Of a DNA stretch of 64,000 bases, positions 1 through 8,712 are shown piece by piece; position 1 is the first letter of the stretch; every line of letters starts with the position of its first letter. The stretch is from SB11 sp037968475. Its GTDB lineage: Bacteria > Bacteroidota > Bacteroidia > UBA8524. The translations under genes and the position numbers were made by a program. The stretch lies in contig JBBKVO010000008.1 in NCBI GenBank assembly GCA_037968475.1, positions 1 to 64,000 on the forward strand. Reading direction: 5' to 3'. The notes under the pieces are model-generated. The model was given only the letters and a program-made list of their open reading frames with translations. It ran no database searches and was not told the DNA's origin.

Positions 1-280
1 TAAGCTAGACTTATGTGCCTATGTATACTTATATTATTAGCACTAGAATAGGTTAAGTCGCTATGTCCGCAAGCGAACAATGCTAAAGCAATAAATACTA
101 ACACTATTAACATAGTAACAGGGGTGTTAATAGTGTTAGTATTACTTCGACAGGTTAAAACCTGCCGCTATTGATACCCTATCGGGGTTATGAGTATGGT
201 ATGATTAAAAAAGGTTTAAGAACTGATGTTTTAATTTATACTAACACTATTAGGTGTTAGTAGTGTTAGCAATGTTAGTA
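1..280. repeat. repeat block left of the GNAT gene
   Basis: No gene is seen in the first 285 bases. Positions 1-90 recur in the same orientation at 985-1076 (about 85-90% identical by eye, two bases longer). Positions 112-154 recur at 879-932, with about ten extra bases inside the second copy. A perfect 15-base inverted repeat pairs 97-111 with 126-140, and 241-280 repeats the same CTAACACTATTA-type words. The gene at 286-840 therefore sits between two pairs of direct repeats. Confidence 0.8.
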
Positions 281-285
281 CATAA

Positions 286-840
286 CTACTCGTGTGGGTT
301 AAATAAGGTATACATACAAGTATCTACATACTTACCGTTAAAATAATACATATCTTTAAAATATCCTTCGCGGATAAAACCGTTACGTTCAGCTAAGTTA
401 ATGCTGCCGATATTGGCTGGGTTTATACTTGCCTCTACGGCGTGTACTTTTAATACATTAAAGGCATACTCAAGCCCTGTTTGCATCACTTCATGCATTA
501 GTCCTTTGCCTTGATGGTCTTGGTGCAACATATAGCCAATTTCTGTACGGTGGTTTTCAGCATCAATACGCCAAAAACCAAATGTGCCGATAATTTGTGG
601 GCTATCTTTTAGGCATACAGCCCAAGTAATTCCCTCGTTATTGGCTAGTAAACGTTTTACTCTATCAATAAGCACTTGTGCATCATCAATAGTTTGTGCA
701 ATATGGCGACTGATGTATTGCATATTGATGGGGTTAGAGCGCATGGCAAACAAGCCTTCAACATCATCATTAGTCATCTCACGCAAGTGTAAATGTTCTG
801 TGTATAGCGTAGGGAAGGGTATGAAATTAACCGTTAGCAT
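286..840 (-). CDS. GNAT-family N-acetyltransferase (RimJ/RimL-like)
   Basis: A 184-residue cytoplasmic protein of the length usual for the RimJ/RimL branch of acetyl-CoA-dependent N-acetyltransferases. It opens with the family's TEHLHLREMTNDDVEGLF segment, has the IGTFGFWRID and EIGYMLHQDHQGKGLMHEV strands (the latter containing the acetyl-CoA pyrophosphate loop Q-x-x-G-K-G, about residues 107-113), and ends with the typical NIGSINLAERNGFIREGYFK region near residues 142-161. Such enzymes acetylate protein N-termini, small amines or antibiotics; the substrate cannot be told here. It stands alone on the minus strand, bounded on both sides by direct repeats, so it may have arrived or been moved as a unit. 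The assignment to the superfamily is firm, the substrate unknown. Confidence 0.85.
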   Translation of the reverse strand: MLTVNFIPFPTLYTEHLHLREMTNDDVEGLFAMRSNPINMQYISRHIAQTIDDAQVLIDRVKRLLANNEGITWAVCLKDSPQIIGTFGFWRIDAENHRTEIGYMLHQDHQGKGLMHEVMQTGLEYAFNVLKVHAVEASINPANIGSINLAERNGFIREGYFKDMYYFNGKYVDTCMYTLFNPHE

Positions 841-1076
841 AGTTTTGTTTTTGCAATTATACTAACAAGATAAAATATATAGTAACAGGGGTGTTAATAG
901 TGTTACTACTTGTTAGTATTGCTTCGACAGGTTTTCAAACTGATGTGAGTTTTTTCACGCAAAGTGTTGAAGTCGCAAAGTTGGTAAGCTAGATTTATGT
1001 GTTTACAGATATCTTTATATTATTAGCACTTGAATAGACTAAGTCGCTATGTCCGCAAGCGAACAATACTAAAGCA
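841..1076. repeat. repeat block right of the GNAT gene
   Basis: This holds second copies of the left-hand repeats: 879-932 matches 112-154 and 985-1076 matches 1-90, all in direct orientation. An 11-base perfect inverted repeat pairs 859-869 with 909-919. The stretch GTCCGCAAGCGAACAA is identical in both outer copies (65-80 and 1050-1065 approximately). No coding sequence is apparent. From 1077 to 1355, apart from the element at 1147-1264, nothing recognisable was found. Confidence 0.75.
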
Positions 1077-1146
1077 GGAGGTTTGAATACCATATGGTAT
1101 GGGTAGCATTGGTTTTCAAATTGATGATGCGGTTGTCGGGTTAAGA

Positions 1147-1264
1147 TTTGACTCACCCCAAGTCAATTTAAAATTATTACAGCTATCATATTCTCCCTCT
1201 CTTAAAAAAAAGAGAGGGACGAATATAGTATGTTCTGCCTTTGGTGCTATTTAGGGTGAGTTAA
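1147..1264. repeat. MITE-like palindromic element, copy 1
   Basis: A 118-base noncoding element with terminal inverted repeats: TTTGACTCACCCC on the left and AGGGTGAGTTAAA on the right. In its centre is a second inverted repeat, CCCTCTCTT at 1195-1203 and AAGAGAGGG at 1210-1218, around an A-run. The same architecture and nearly the same length occur at 57261-57376. The size, terminal repeats and absence of a gene fit a miniature inverted-repeat transposable element or a large REP; no clear target-site duplication was recognised. Confidence 0.7.
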
Positions 1265-1355
1265 AACTCATTCTTGTACGACAATAAGTTAAAATCCAAA
1301 TTTTAAAAACGTCCATTCCTATATTTTCAATGCTGCGCATTATCTTCGCGGGCTT

Positions 1356-2588
1356 ATGCAGTTAGAAAACAACCAATACACCGTGGGTGGGGTAAACTTG
1401 CTTGATGTTTGCAGGCAATACGATACACCCGTTTATGTTTATGATGCTGCGAAAATTGTTTCGCAATACCATAGTTTAATCAACGCTTTCGAAGGTACTA
1501 ACATAAAGATAAAGTACGCAATGAAGGCACTAAACAACATAAATGTATTGAAGCTGCTGAAGAAGGAAGGCTGCGGAATTGATGCCGTATCAATACAAGA
1601 AGTAAAACTGGCACTTAGTGCAGGTTTTGAGCCATCAGAAGTACTTTTTACTCCCAACTGTGTTTCTATCGAAGAGATACAAGAAGCTGTAGAAGCAGGG
1701 GTGAGAATTAATATTGATAATATCTCGATACTGGAGCAATTTGGAAACCTATATGGCAATACCGTGCCTGTGTGCATACGTATCAATCCGCACATTATGG
1801 CGGGAGGAAACAGCCACATATCAGTAGGGCATATCGATTCTAAATTTGGAATATCTATATACCAAATGCGCCATGTGGGCAGGGTAGTAAAATCGCACAA
1901 TATAAAAGTAGAAGGTTTGCACATGCACACAGGCAGCGAGTTTTTAGATGCAGGCGTGTTTTTGCAAGGTGCTGAATTGCTGTTTGAAGCCAGTGCCGAT
2001 TTTCCCGACTTACAGTTTTTAGATTTTGGTAGTGGTTTTAAAGTAGCCTACAAAGAAGGCGATGTTACTACCGATGTAAAAGATCTGGGTAAAAAAATAA
2101 CCAAACGTTTTAACCAGTTTTGCAAAGAGTACGGTCGTGATTTAGAGCTTTGGTTTGAACCAGGTAAATTTATGGTGAGCGAAGCAGGCTATTTTTTGGT
2201 AAAAGCTAACGTGATAAAACAAACTACAAGTACTGTATTTGTAGGGGTTGATAGCGGACAAAACCACCTTATACGCCCTATGTTTTACGATGCCTACCAC
2301 CACGTAACCAATATTAGCAACCCCGACGGTATACCCCGCATATACAGCGTAGTAGGTTATATATGCGAAACCGATACTTTTGGTTGGGACAGAAAGCTAA
2401 ACGAGGTACGTGAAGGCGATATACTTGCTTTCCATAATGCGGGTGCTTATTGCTATAGTATGAGTAATAACTACAACAGCCGCCTACGCCCTGCCGAAGT
2501 ATTAATACTTGATGGCAAAGCCCATTTGATACGTAAACGCGAAGAGTTTGACGACTTGGTGCGCAACGTGGTTGAAATAGAACTTTAG
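1356..2588 (+). CDS. lysA: diaminopimelate decarboxylase
   Basis: Decarboxylates meso-diaminopimelate to L-lysine, the last step of lysine synthesis, using pyridoxal phosphate in the cytoplasm. The 410-residue length is normal. The PLP lysine is K57 in IKYAMKALNN; LHMHTGSE around residue 188 is the family's HxHxGS segment, DFGSGF binds the cofactor phosphate, EPGKF (usually EPGR) follows, and CETDTFGWDR near residue 338 carries the conserved active-site cysteine supplied across the dimer. It is transcribed alone and ends at an inverted-repeat terminator shared with the convergent gene at 2648-4087. It complements dapD at 43150-43965, although the two are 40 kb apart and not an operon. The group IV decarboxylase fold also holds ornithine/arginine enzymes, but the motifs and length favour LysA. 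Confidence 0.93.
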   Translation: MQLENNQYTVGGVNLLDVCRQYDTPVYVYDAAKIVSQYHSLINAFEGTNIKIKYAMKALNNINVLKLLKKEGCGIDAVSIQEVKLALSAGFEPSEVLFTPNCVSIEEIQEAVEAGVRINIDNISILEQFGNLYGNTVPVCIRINPHIMAGGNSHISVGHIDSKFGISIYQMRHVGRVVKSHNIKVEGLHMHTGSEFLDAGVFLQGAELLFEASADFPDLQFLDFGSGFKVAYKEGDVTTDVKDLGKKITKRFNQFCKEYGRDLELWFEPGKFMVSEAGYFLVKANVIKQTTSTVFVGVDSGQNHLIRPMFYDAYHHVTNISNPDGIPRIYSVVGYICETDTFGWDRKLNEVREGDILAFHNAGAYCYSMSNNYNSRLRPAEVLILDGKAHLIRKREEFDDLVRNVVEIEL

Positions 2589-2599
2589 TATACAGTTTT

Positions 2600-2640
2600 A
2601 AGTTTCCTGTTTTCAGTTTTTTGGAAACAGGAAACTTTTA
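2600..2640. terminator. bidirectional terminator between lysA and 2648-4087
   Basis: A 13-base inverted repeat, 2600-2612 (AAGTTTCCTGTTT) and 2625-2637 (AAACAGGAAACTT), lies between the two convergent stop codons and is followed by T residues in the lysA direction. Confidence 0.65.
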
Positions 2641-2647
2641 TAAGTTG

Positions 2648-4087
2648 TTACTTTTTACAATAACAATTGCTATACTCGGCAATGGTTAGTTTGTTTAATC
2701 CACACCAGTATGCCTTCCAATCACTGGGTACTGTTTTGCTTTTATCTACGGTATAAAATTGCAGGTATTTCTCTCTAGCCGAGTCTTTATCACTAAATAT
2801 ATTTTGGGTAACATTACTTAGTGTATTGGCATTAATGCCTTGCTCTTTATACGTAGTGTTAAAATTATACTCAGGCAACCATACACTGTTACCTACATCT
2901 TCTATTCCTTTAAAATAATGGGTAATATTATTGGTTAAAGTCATATCGGTTGGGTTCCAATCAATATGCTGTATAGCAGGATTATTTCCATTTACAGGGC
3001 TTATTGATGGTGTGATATGAATAAACGATACAGGTGTGCCGTTATCCTCAATCACTCTAAAATCATCCATGTGGGTATGTCCTGCAAAGTTGGCTACTAT
3101 GGTGTTTTTATATTCTTTTATAAGAGATAAAAAATCATCATTAAAACTAGCATCCCACATTGCAGATACTTTTGGGCAATTTTGAGAACCATATACATCT
3201 ATACCTGGTGGTATGTGGTATGCCATCCATACTTTTTTATTTTGTGCTTTACACTTTGCTAACATACCTTTAAGCCAAGTTATTTGTTCGTTTGCAGCAT
3301 TTTTTGTTGGGATTGATGTAGTGCAATAGTTTTTATGCTTATTGTTATAGTGCCCCGGCGAAAAGAAATTAGTGTTTAAGCCAATAAACACCTGTGTACT
3401 ATCCCAAGGCATAGCAACGGCATAATAGCCACCTTTGCTAAAAGTATTTTCAAAATCTTGTATACCATACATATTTTGCAGCCTGGGTTTCCAAAGTTGT
3501 GCAAAGAATTTTAAAAAGCTCCCATTTGCCTCAATATGGTAATCGCCACAAAAACCATCGTTATTACCCAAAACAGGGAGAATGGGTGTATTTGGGTATT
3601 TCTTAGCCAGTTGGTCAGTAATAAAGCGCTCAGTTTTTATAATAAACTTCTTAAAACTATCAGTGTTGTTAACCCCTGTTAAATCTTGGTATACCTCCTC
3701 GAAATTATGAGAGATAAAATCGCCCGTAATTATTATGAAATCAGGATTGGCCTCAATAACAGGCATTTCGTGCATAGCACTTTTAAACAAAGGATAGTAA
3801 GTGTCTATATTATAAGCTCCAAACGATGTAACTGTCGATTGCTCAAAAATACTCTCCCATGTGGTATAGTCAGCCGCAATAAGTTTGCTCACAATAGAAG
3901 GGTCGTAAAACGGATCAAAATGAATATCCGAAAGCAGCATTCCTTTACCCGTTGCTTTGGGCAGACTGGTTTCTGCTTCAAGCACCGCAGTAGTGTCTAT
4001 TTCAGAATTGGTTTTGTTTGTGTTTTTGCAGCCCCAAAACGTGCAAATAGCTATGCTGATAGTAAGCAATAGTATAGTTTTTCTCAT
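2648..4087 (-). CDS. secreted metallophosphoesterase, acid sphingomyelinase-like lipoprotein
   Basis: A 479-residue calcineurin-like phosphoesterase exported as a lipoprotein: the N-terminus ends in the lipobox ICTFWGC at about residue 20. The two-metal site is readable in order: D-x-H in LLSDIHFDP, GD in IITGDFISH, the GNxD signature as VLGNNDGF, H in MAYHIPPG, and GHxH in FAGHTHMDD. The overall order and the C-terminal tail resemble the acid sphingomyelinase-like phosphodiesterase (ASM/SMPDL3) family, which hydrolyse phosphodiesters such as sphingomyelin or nucleotide substrates. The natural substrate here is not known. It is convergent with lysA and followed upstream by the unrelated same-strand gene at 4157-5458 after a 70-base gap. 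Confidence 0.85.
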   Translation of the reverse strand: MRKTILLLTISIAICTFWGCKNTNKTNSEIDTTAVLEAETSLPKATGKGMLLSDIHFDPFYDPSIVSKLIAADYTTWESIFEQSTVTSFGAYNIDTYYPLFKSAMHEMPVIEANPDFIIITGDFISHNFEEVYQDLTGVNNTDSFKKFIIKTERFITDQLAKKYPNTPILPVLGNNDGFCGDYHIEANGSFLKFFAQLWKPRLQNMYGIQDFENTFSKGGYYAVAMPWDSTQVFIGLNTNFFSPGHYNNKHKNYCTTSIPTKNAANEQITWLKGMLAKCKAQNKKVWMAYHIPPGIDVYGSQNCPKVSAMWDASFNDDFLSLIKEYKNTIVANFAGHTHMDDFRVIEDNGTPVSFIHITPSISPVNGNNPAIQHIDWNPTDMTLTNNITHYFKGIEDVGNSVWLPEYNFNTTYKEQGINANTLSNVTQNIFSDKDSAREKYLQFYTVDKSKTVPSDWKAYWCGLNKLTIAEYSNCYCKK

Positions 4088-4156
4088 GTTTATAGATAGT
4101 TTAGCACGGGCTAAGTTATCAAAAACAATATATTAAATGCAAACAAACAACTTTAG

Positions 4157-5458
4157 TTATTGCGGTTTAATGCCTTTATCAAGCAAGTCTAAAACCTGCT
4201 GTGGGCTAATATCTTTATGGGCAAGTTTTAAACGTTTGCGGCACAAAAAACCTGTGGGTAGTTTTTCTATGTTAAATTTTCGGTTCAATTCGCGGTTGCT
4301 AAGTCCAACAGTGTAGGGTATTTCATCCAATACCTTCATCGCACTTATAGTTTTGTAGTAGTCGCCAAAGTTTAACGTAACAATGTTTATACAATTGCCA
4401 TACTTGCTGTGTATTTGGCTAAGGGCGGCAGTATCTTGCTCAAACGATGGGTTCTCGGTATTGTAAAAGTATATGTACAAACCTTTGCGACGGTATTTCT
4501 TTATTTTCTTAGTCGTTTTACTGTCGTGTAGGTAAAAGGTAAACTTGGGTATCTTCTTGCCAATGCGTAATGCCTTTTTCGATACTGCATCTTTATCCCA
4601 ATAAAACTTTACAAAACGTCCCGCAGGGTCAATCTCAGTTATACGGTACACCTTGTAGTTCCATTCAAACTCGGTGTTCTTCATTTTCTCATCAATAGCA
4701 AAAGCAAAATCATCTAAAAATATAGTATCGCCTTGTTTTGCAACAAAAATTTGGTCGTATTCAGCATTAGTATACAAACCGTCGTAGTTGCCATCATACA
4801 ATGCCAACCTAAAAGTGTCTTGTTCGCCATTGTACGTCGCTCCTCGCATATTTTGTCGGTTCTCCTTAAAACTATAATCAATACCGGCAAATACCTTGTT
4901 GCCTTGGTTTTTGGTATAGTACTCATCCATTAAATAACGGTATTTTTCATCTTTGTTTAAATCAAAACGGCTAATACGTACAGTGTAAGTTGCCGTTGGA
5001 AACTTTGGGTGAGGAAATTTTATATTTATATATGGTGTAAAGTTGCCAAGCGTATCACCAGCCCCATCATCCGTAAAATCAAGATTATTGTTGCGGTCTA
5101 TATGCAAAATGGCTGGTTTACTCCAACGGCGGTAGTTGTTTAGCAAAAACGTAACATAACCTCTGTTTATATCAGTAGGCGCACCAGAGTAATATATAAA
5201 ACCATAGGCAGTGTCATCAGCCCCCCTCATATCAGGAAACTTCTTTATGCTAAAGGTGTTTAGTTTTTTCTGTTCAATACCAAATTTTTCATACTCCTCA
5301 ATATTATTATTGGTATATCTAAATACGGGTATTATTTGTTTGCTTTTATGGTAGCGCTCATCAAAAGCAGATTCGTTAAAATCTACTTGAACAATAGTTT
5401 GCCCAAATTGATACAATGGGGCAATAAAGAATAGAAGGATGAAAATTTGTTTACGCAT
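4157..5458 (-). CDS. secreted protein with cysteine-less thioredoxin-like C-terminal domain
   Basis: I chose the ATG at 5458 because the sequence from there, MRKQIFILLFFIAPLYQFGQ, is a clean signal peptide; a longer reading adds eight uncharged residues before it. The mature part (about 412 residues) has a beta-rich N-terminal region with NRNNLDFTDDGAGD and similar Asp/Asn-rich turns that resemble calcium loops, and a C-terminal domain (about 325-434) with GLYIYFYNTENPSFEQD, DIYSKYG-like and EKLPTGFLC segments that read as a thioredoxin/redoxin fold, including a possible cis-Pro. The usual CxxC between strand and helix is absent (NTENPSFEQD instead), so redox catalysis is unlikely. Function unknown. 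Confidence 0.6.
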   Translation of the reverse strand: MRKQIFILLFFIAPLYQFGQTIVQVDFNESAFDERYHKSKQIIPVFRYTNNNIEEYEKFGIEQKKLNTFSIKKFPDMRGADDTAYGFIYYSGAPTDINRGYVTFLLNNYRRWSKPAILHIDRNNNLDFTDDGAGDTLGNFTPYINIKFPHPKFPTATYTVRISRFDLNKDEKYRYLMDEYYTKNQGNKVFAGIDYSFKENRQNMRGATYNGEQDTFRLALYDGNYDGLYTNAEYDQIFVAKQGDTIFLDDFAFAIDEKMKNTEFEWNYKVYRITEIDPAGRFVKFYWDKDAVSKKALRIGKKIPKFTFYLHDSKTTKKIKKYRRKGLYIYFYNTENPSFEQDTAALSQIHSKYGNCINIVTLNFGDYYKTISAMKVLDEIPYTVGLSNRELNRKFNIEKLPTGFLCRKRLKLAHKDISPQQVLDLLDKGIKPQ

Positions 5459-5670
5459 TGGTGCAAAGGTAAAAAAATACAAAGGGCAAAACAGTAACGT
5501 TAATTTGTATTAGTAGATTATAATATGCAATATAATTCCGATGGATTAAAGGGCATAGGTATACTAGTGCACGGTGGTATACTATTAGATTTTTAGTGGC
5601 GATAGAATAAGGATCTGAAAACATAGTATTGGTGAAATTATGACAATGCCATGTTTTGTGTATTATTTTT

Positions 5671-5704
5671 TTGCTTGTATTTGATTATGAAATCAATAAA
5701 TTTG
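5671..5704 (+). promoter_or_regulatory. candidate Bacteroidota vegetative promoter of 5738-6571
   Basis: TTG at 5671-5673 and TAAATTTG at 5697-5704 match the phylum's -33 TTG and -7 TAnnTTTG elements, spaced 23 bases, at the upper end of the published range of about 17-23. Motif match only. Confidence 0.4.
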
Positions 5705-5737
5705 TTTTATAAAATTATTGTTAACGGATAAACTCAT

Positions 5738-6571
5738 ATGAAAAAAATCTACCTTACCCTGATTGTTGTATTGCTTGCATTTGCAGGGTGTAAAAAAACT
5801 GAAGATTCATCTACTCCTGGAAATACAGGTGGTGATGGCATTACTGTTGCTGAAATAAATACTGCGTTTGTGGTTAAACACACTGGTAGTGCCTGCCCTC
5901 CGTGCGGCGGATGGGGATGGGTTGCCAATGAAGATATTCTTAGCACCAATAAAGGTAATGCGGCTTTTGTAAGCGCATATAGCCAAAACTTTGTTGCCAA
6001 ATTATTTATTACTCAAACATCTACTGATTTAGATGACGCTTGGGGTGTAACAGGTTATCCTACTTGGAGTGCCGATGGTAAGCTTCAACTTGATCGCCCT
6101 AATGGTGGTGTTAATGTAACTAGTGAAAAAGCTAAAGTAAAAGCAGAGGTTGAAGCTCACAAAGCTGCTCCTGTTGTTGCTAACACTGGCTTTACAACTA
6201 GCTTTAACGGTGATGTAATGACCATTAAAACCAAAACCAAATTCTTTAAACCTGCAACAGGTGATTACCGTGTAGCTGTTTATGTATTAGAAGATGGTGT
6301 TGTTGGTGCACAAAGCGGCCATGCAAACACTCCTAACGTATCACATCATCACGTAATGAGAGGTGCTGCTAAACTTGACGGTGCTACTTCTGCTCCAACT
6401 TGGGGTGAAACAGTAGCTACTGGTAATATAACTGCTGGTACTGAAGTTAGCAAAACTTATACTATGGATGTTAAAGGTTTTAACAAAGACAACCTAGAAG
6501 TAGTGATTGTAATTTGGAAAAAAGACCTAGGCAAATACGTATTTGTAAATGCTAGCACCAACCAAAAATAA
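5738..6571 (+). CDS. Omp28-like lipoprotein with thioredoxin-type CPPC
   Basis: A 277-residue lipoprotein: VVLLAFAGC gives a lipobox cysteine at residue 18. The region around residues 45-60, VKHTGSACPPCGGWGW, has the CxxC placed as in thioredoxin folds, followed by a strand, helix and the cis-Pro-like GYPTW at about 105-109. The second half (about 140-277) is a beta-sandwich-like module. This matches the Omp28-related outer membrane proteins of Bacteroidota, surface lipoproteins whose role is not well defined. A paralogue with the same order lies at 34570-35388. It is a single-gene unit, ending in a strong terminator at 6594-6625. The CPPC suggests disulfide chemistry or a structural disulfide; which of the two cannot be told. 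Confidence 0.75.
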   Translation: MKKIYLTLIVVLLAFAGCKKTEDSSTPGNTGGDGITVAEINTAFVVKHTGSACPPCGGWGWVANEDILSTNKGNAAFVSAYSQNFVAKLFITQTSTDLDDAWGVTGYPTWSADGKLQLDRPNGGVNVTSEKAKVKAEVEAHKAAPVVANTGFTTSFNGDVMTIKTKTKFFKPATGDYRVAVYVLEDGVVGAQSGHANTPNVSHHHVMRGAAKLDGATSAPTWGETVATGNITAGTEVSKTYTMDVKGFNKDNLEVVIVIWKKDLGKYVFVNASTNQK

Positions 6572-6593
6572 AAACTAACTCAACTAAAATATT

Positions 6594-6630
6594 AGCCCTC
6601 AAAGGATTACCCTTTGGGGGCTTTTTATTT
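6594..6630 (+). terminator. Rho-independent terminator of 5738-6571
   Basis: AGCCCTCAAAGG pairs with CCTTTGGGGGCT, with ATTAC-type loop, followed by a T-rich run (TTTTTATTTTT). Confidence 0.8.
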
Positions 6631-6647
6631 TTATATTGTATATACTA

Positions 6648-6678
6648 TGCAGCGTTTAGAAACTAAATGTTGTCAATA
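6648..6678 (+). promoter_or_regulatory. ECF-type promoter of the sigma gene (site 1 of 4)
   Basis: TGCAGCGTT with GCAGC at 6649-6653, and TTGTCAATA starting at 6670. The first bases of the two boxes are 21 apart, exactly as in sites 2-4. The start codon is 35 bases beyond the second box. Presence before the sigma gene itself suggests autoregulation. The promoter role is inferred from the repeated pattern. Confidence 0.7.
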
Positions 6679-6704
6679 CAATCAAAGACACACAAAAAAA
6701 TACT

Positions 6705-7277
6705 GTGATAACCTTGCAAGACGAAGAATTGATAAAAGGCTGTTTGGCAGGCAAAAGAGCCGCACAAAACCGCCTTTTTGATAAGTATGCCCCAAAGATG
6801 TTGGGTGTATGTTTTCGTTATGCACAAACAGAACATGATGCCGAAGATATAATGCAAGATGGTTTTGTGAAGGTATTTGCCAATTTGGAAAAATTTAGAA
6901 AAGAAGCATCACTAGAAACTTGGATAAAACGAGTGATGATAAATACCGCACTAAACTTTTTAAAAGCCACCCAAAAACTACGTATGGAGGCAGATATAGA
7001 TGTGGTAGAAAACAATGCAGATATAGCCACAAGCCAATACCACGATATAGACACCCAAGTACTGATGCAGTGTATACATAGCTTGCCCGCTGGGTATAGG
7101 GTGGTGCTGAATATGTTTGCTATTGAAGGTTTTTCGCACAAAGAAATTGCCGAGCAGCTAGAGATAACCGAAAGTACCTCGCGCTCACAATTTTCACGGG
7201 CAAAAATACTATTACAAAAGAAGTTAGACGCTATTACCAAATACGATAAGCACTATGAAAGACGAAGAGTTCAATAA
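6705..7277 (+). CDS. ECF RNA polymerase sigma factor
   Basis: A 190-residue group 4 sigma factor. Region 2 is about residues 20-88 (FDKYAPKMLGVCFRY, HDAEDIMQDGFVKVF, SLETWIKRVMINTALNF), which melts and binds the -10 element; region 4 is about 125-175 (LPAGYRVVLNMFAIEGFSH, EIAEQLEITESTSRSQFSRA), which binds the -35 element. Region 3 is missing, as expected. The start is GTG at 6705; no in-frame ATG lies nearby and region 2 begins at a normal distance. Its 3' end overlaps the next gene by 23 bases, implying translational coupling with its likely regulator. A two-part promoter in front of it also stands before three lipoprotein genes downstream, so these are its best target candidates. A second such sigma factor is at 57586-58134. 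Confidence 0.9.
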   Translation: MITLQDEELIKGCLAGKRAAQNRLFDKYAPKMLGVCFRYAQTEHDAEDIMQDGFVKVFANLEKFRKEASLETWIKRVMINTALNFLKATQKLRMEADIDVVENNADIATSQYHDIDTQVLMQCIHSLPAGYRVVLNMFAIEGFSHKEIAEQLEITESTSRSQFSRAKILLQKKLDAITKYDKHYERRRVQ

Positions 7278-8706
7278 TTTTTTGCGTGAACGCGCTGACT
7301 CTTTCGAGCTGAAACCATCATCAGGCTCGTTTGCGGCTGTGCAACGCAAAATGCAACACAAAAGTAAAAGAAGGGGAATAATTATATTTTTTAGCCTTTT
7401 AGCGAGCACTTTAGTAGGTGCATACTTTATAATTTCTGCTGAAAAAATAGGCAATACCCACTCAACAGCTATAAACGCTCCAAACCAAGTGGAAACAGAG
7501 TCTAATGGCACAATCACCCAAAGTCAAGCCTATAATGCGTATAGAAATAGGGGAGACGAGAAGGCATACCACAATCAAAACAATACTGTTGATAATAGTG
7601 TTGCGGCAGCTTCGGTCAATAGTTTGGCGGCAATAGCAGCCACCCCAAGCGCACAGGGTGTAAAACAACAAAAGAAACAACAGAGTGCCCCCAAAAGTGT
7701 AACAGCAACTACATTAAATACAGGCAATAGTCAAAACGAAGGCGTATTAGATGCCGATAAAACAGAGGATTACTCTATAGCCGAAAACATATTAGAAGCC
7801 ACAGCAAGCAATAATGATAATAATATAGATAACAATATCAATGAAGGTATAGAAACAGAGGAAGATGCCCCCACACAAGAAACAGTTATAACCAAGATAG
7901 ATGAGCCTAACCCCAAAAATGCAGAAACTACCGATAGCATACTAAAAAAATGCAACTGTGTTGATAGCAAATGGGCGTTAAAAGCCTACTACAATCCATT
8001 TACTGCGGTTTATTTAAACCTTGCTAATAAGAAGGAGGATATAAGCAGCAGCAGTATTGCGACCAGTGATGTTGAAGAATATGCCGAAGAGCTTAAAGCA
8101 GGGTGGTCTTTAGGGCTAAAAGCTGAAAGAGCATTAAATACTAAATGGAAAATTGGCTTTGGTATAGCTTATAATAAATGGAGCATCGACCAAGTACGCT
8201 GGAATATAAATTATACCAAAGATTCCACAGAAACCTATGGTTTCGATTCATTATCAAACCAAAGCATCGTTACAGGATATACGGTTTATTCTTTACCAAC
8301 GGTAAAAGATAGTACAAAGGTTAACCTATCACTACAAAGCATACACTTGCCTGTTTATGCCAATTATACATTTGCAACAAATAAGCGTTGGCAGTTTGGT
8401 GTTAATGGTGGTTTTACAGCATCTTACATTGTAGCAGGAAAGTATACTGAACTTTATGCAAAACAACCTCCATCTAATCGAGATAATTTAATGTCAAGTG
8501 GTAATACATGGCAAACCTACCGAAGGTTTAATGTTAATGTAGCTTTGGGATTTGCTATAAACTACAAAATAAGCAACTGCACCAGTGTGTTTGCTGAGCA
8601 AACCATTAGTGCACCTTTATTAACCATACAAAGCAAAAATGCCCAAGTACCTGCACGCAGACCGTTATTTATAGGTGTTGAAACAGGTGTTAAAATTAAT
8701 TTTTGA
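7255..8706 (+). CDS. membrane-anchored putative anti-sigma protein with C-terminal beta-barrel domain
   Basis: A 483-residue protein in three parts. Residues 1-40 are charged and cytoplasmic-like, with FNNFLRERADSFELKPSSGS, a pattern common at the start of Bacteroidota proteins encoded after ECF sigma genes. Residues 41-60 are one hydrophobic helix. Residues 61-237 are an Ala/Asn/Thr/Gln-rich low-complexity linker. From about 238 to the end, alternating aromatic strands (WALKAYYNPFTAVYLNL onward) finish with GVKINF, a terminal Phe as in outer-membrane barrels. The overlap with the sigma gene and the architecture suggest it holds the sigma factor at the inner membrane and senses the envelope, but no canonical anti-sigma domain is evident. 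How an inner-membrane helix and an outer-membrane-type barrel coexist is unclear. The protein at 58127-59596 has the same plan. Confidence 0.65.
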   Translation: MKDEEFNNFLRERADSFELKPSSGSFAAVQRKMQHKSKRRGIIIFFSLLASTLVGAYFIISAEKIGNTHSTAINAPNQVETESNGTITQSQAYNAYRNRGDEKAYHNQNNTVDNSVAAASVNSLAAIAATPSAQGVKQQKKQQSAPKSVTATTLNTGNSQNEGVLDADKTEDYSIAENILEATASNNDNNIDNNINEGIETEEDAPTQETVITKIDEPNPKNAETTDSILKKCNCVDSKWALKAYYNPFTAVYLNLANKKEDISSSSIATSDVEEYAEELKAGWSLGLKAERALNTKWKIGFGIAYNKWSIDQVRWNINYTKDSTETYGFDSLSNQSIVTGYTVYSLPTVKDSTKVNLSLQSIHLPVYANYTFATNKRWQFGVNGGFTASYIVAGKYTELYAKQPPSNRDNLMSSGNTWQTYRRFNVNVALGFAINYKISNCTSVFAEQTISAPLLTIQSKNAQVPARRPLFIGVETGVKINF

Positions 8707-8712
8707 TGCCTG

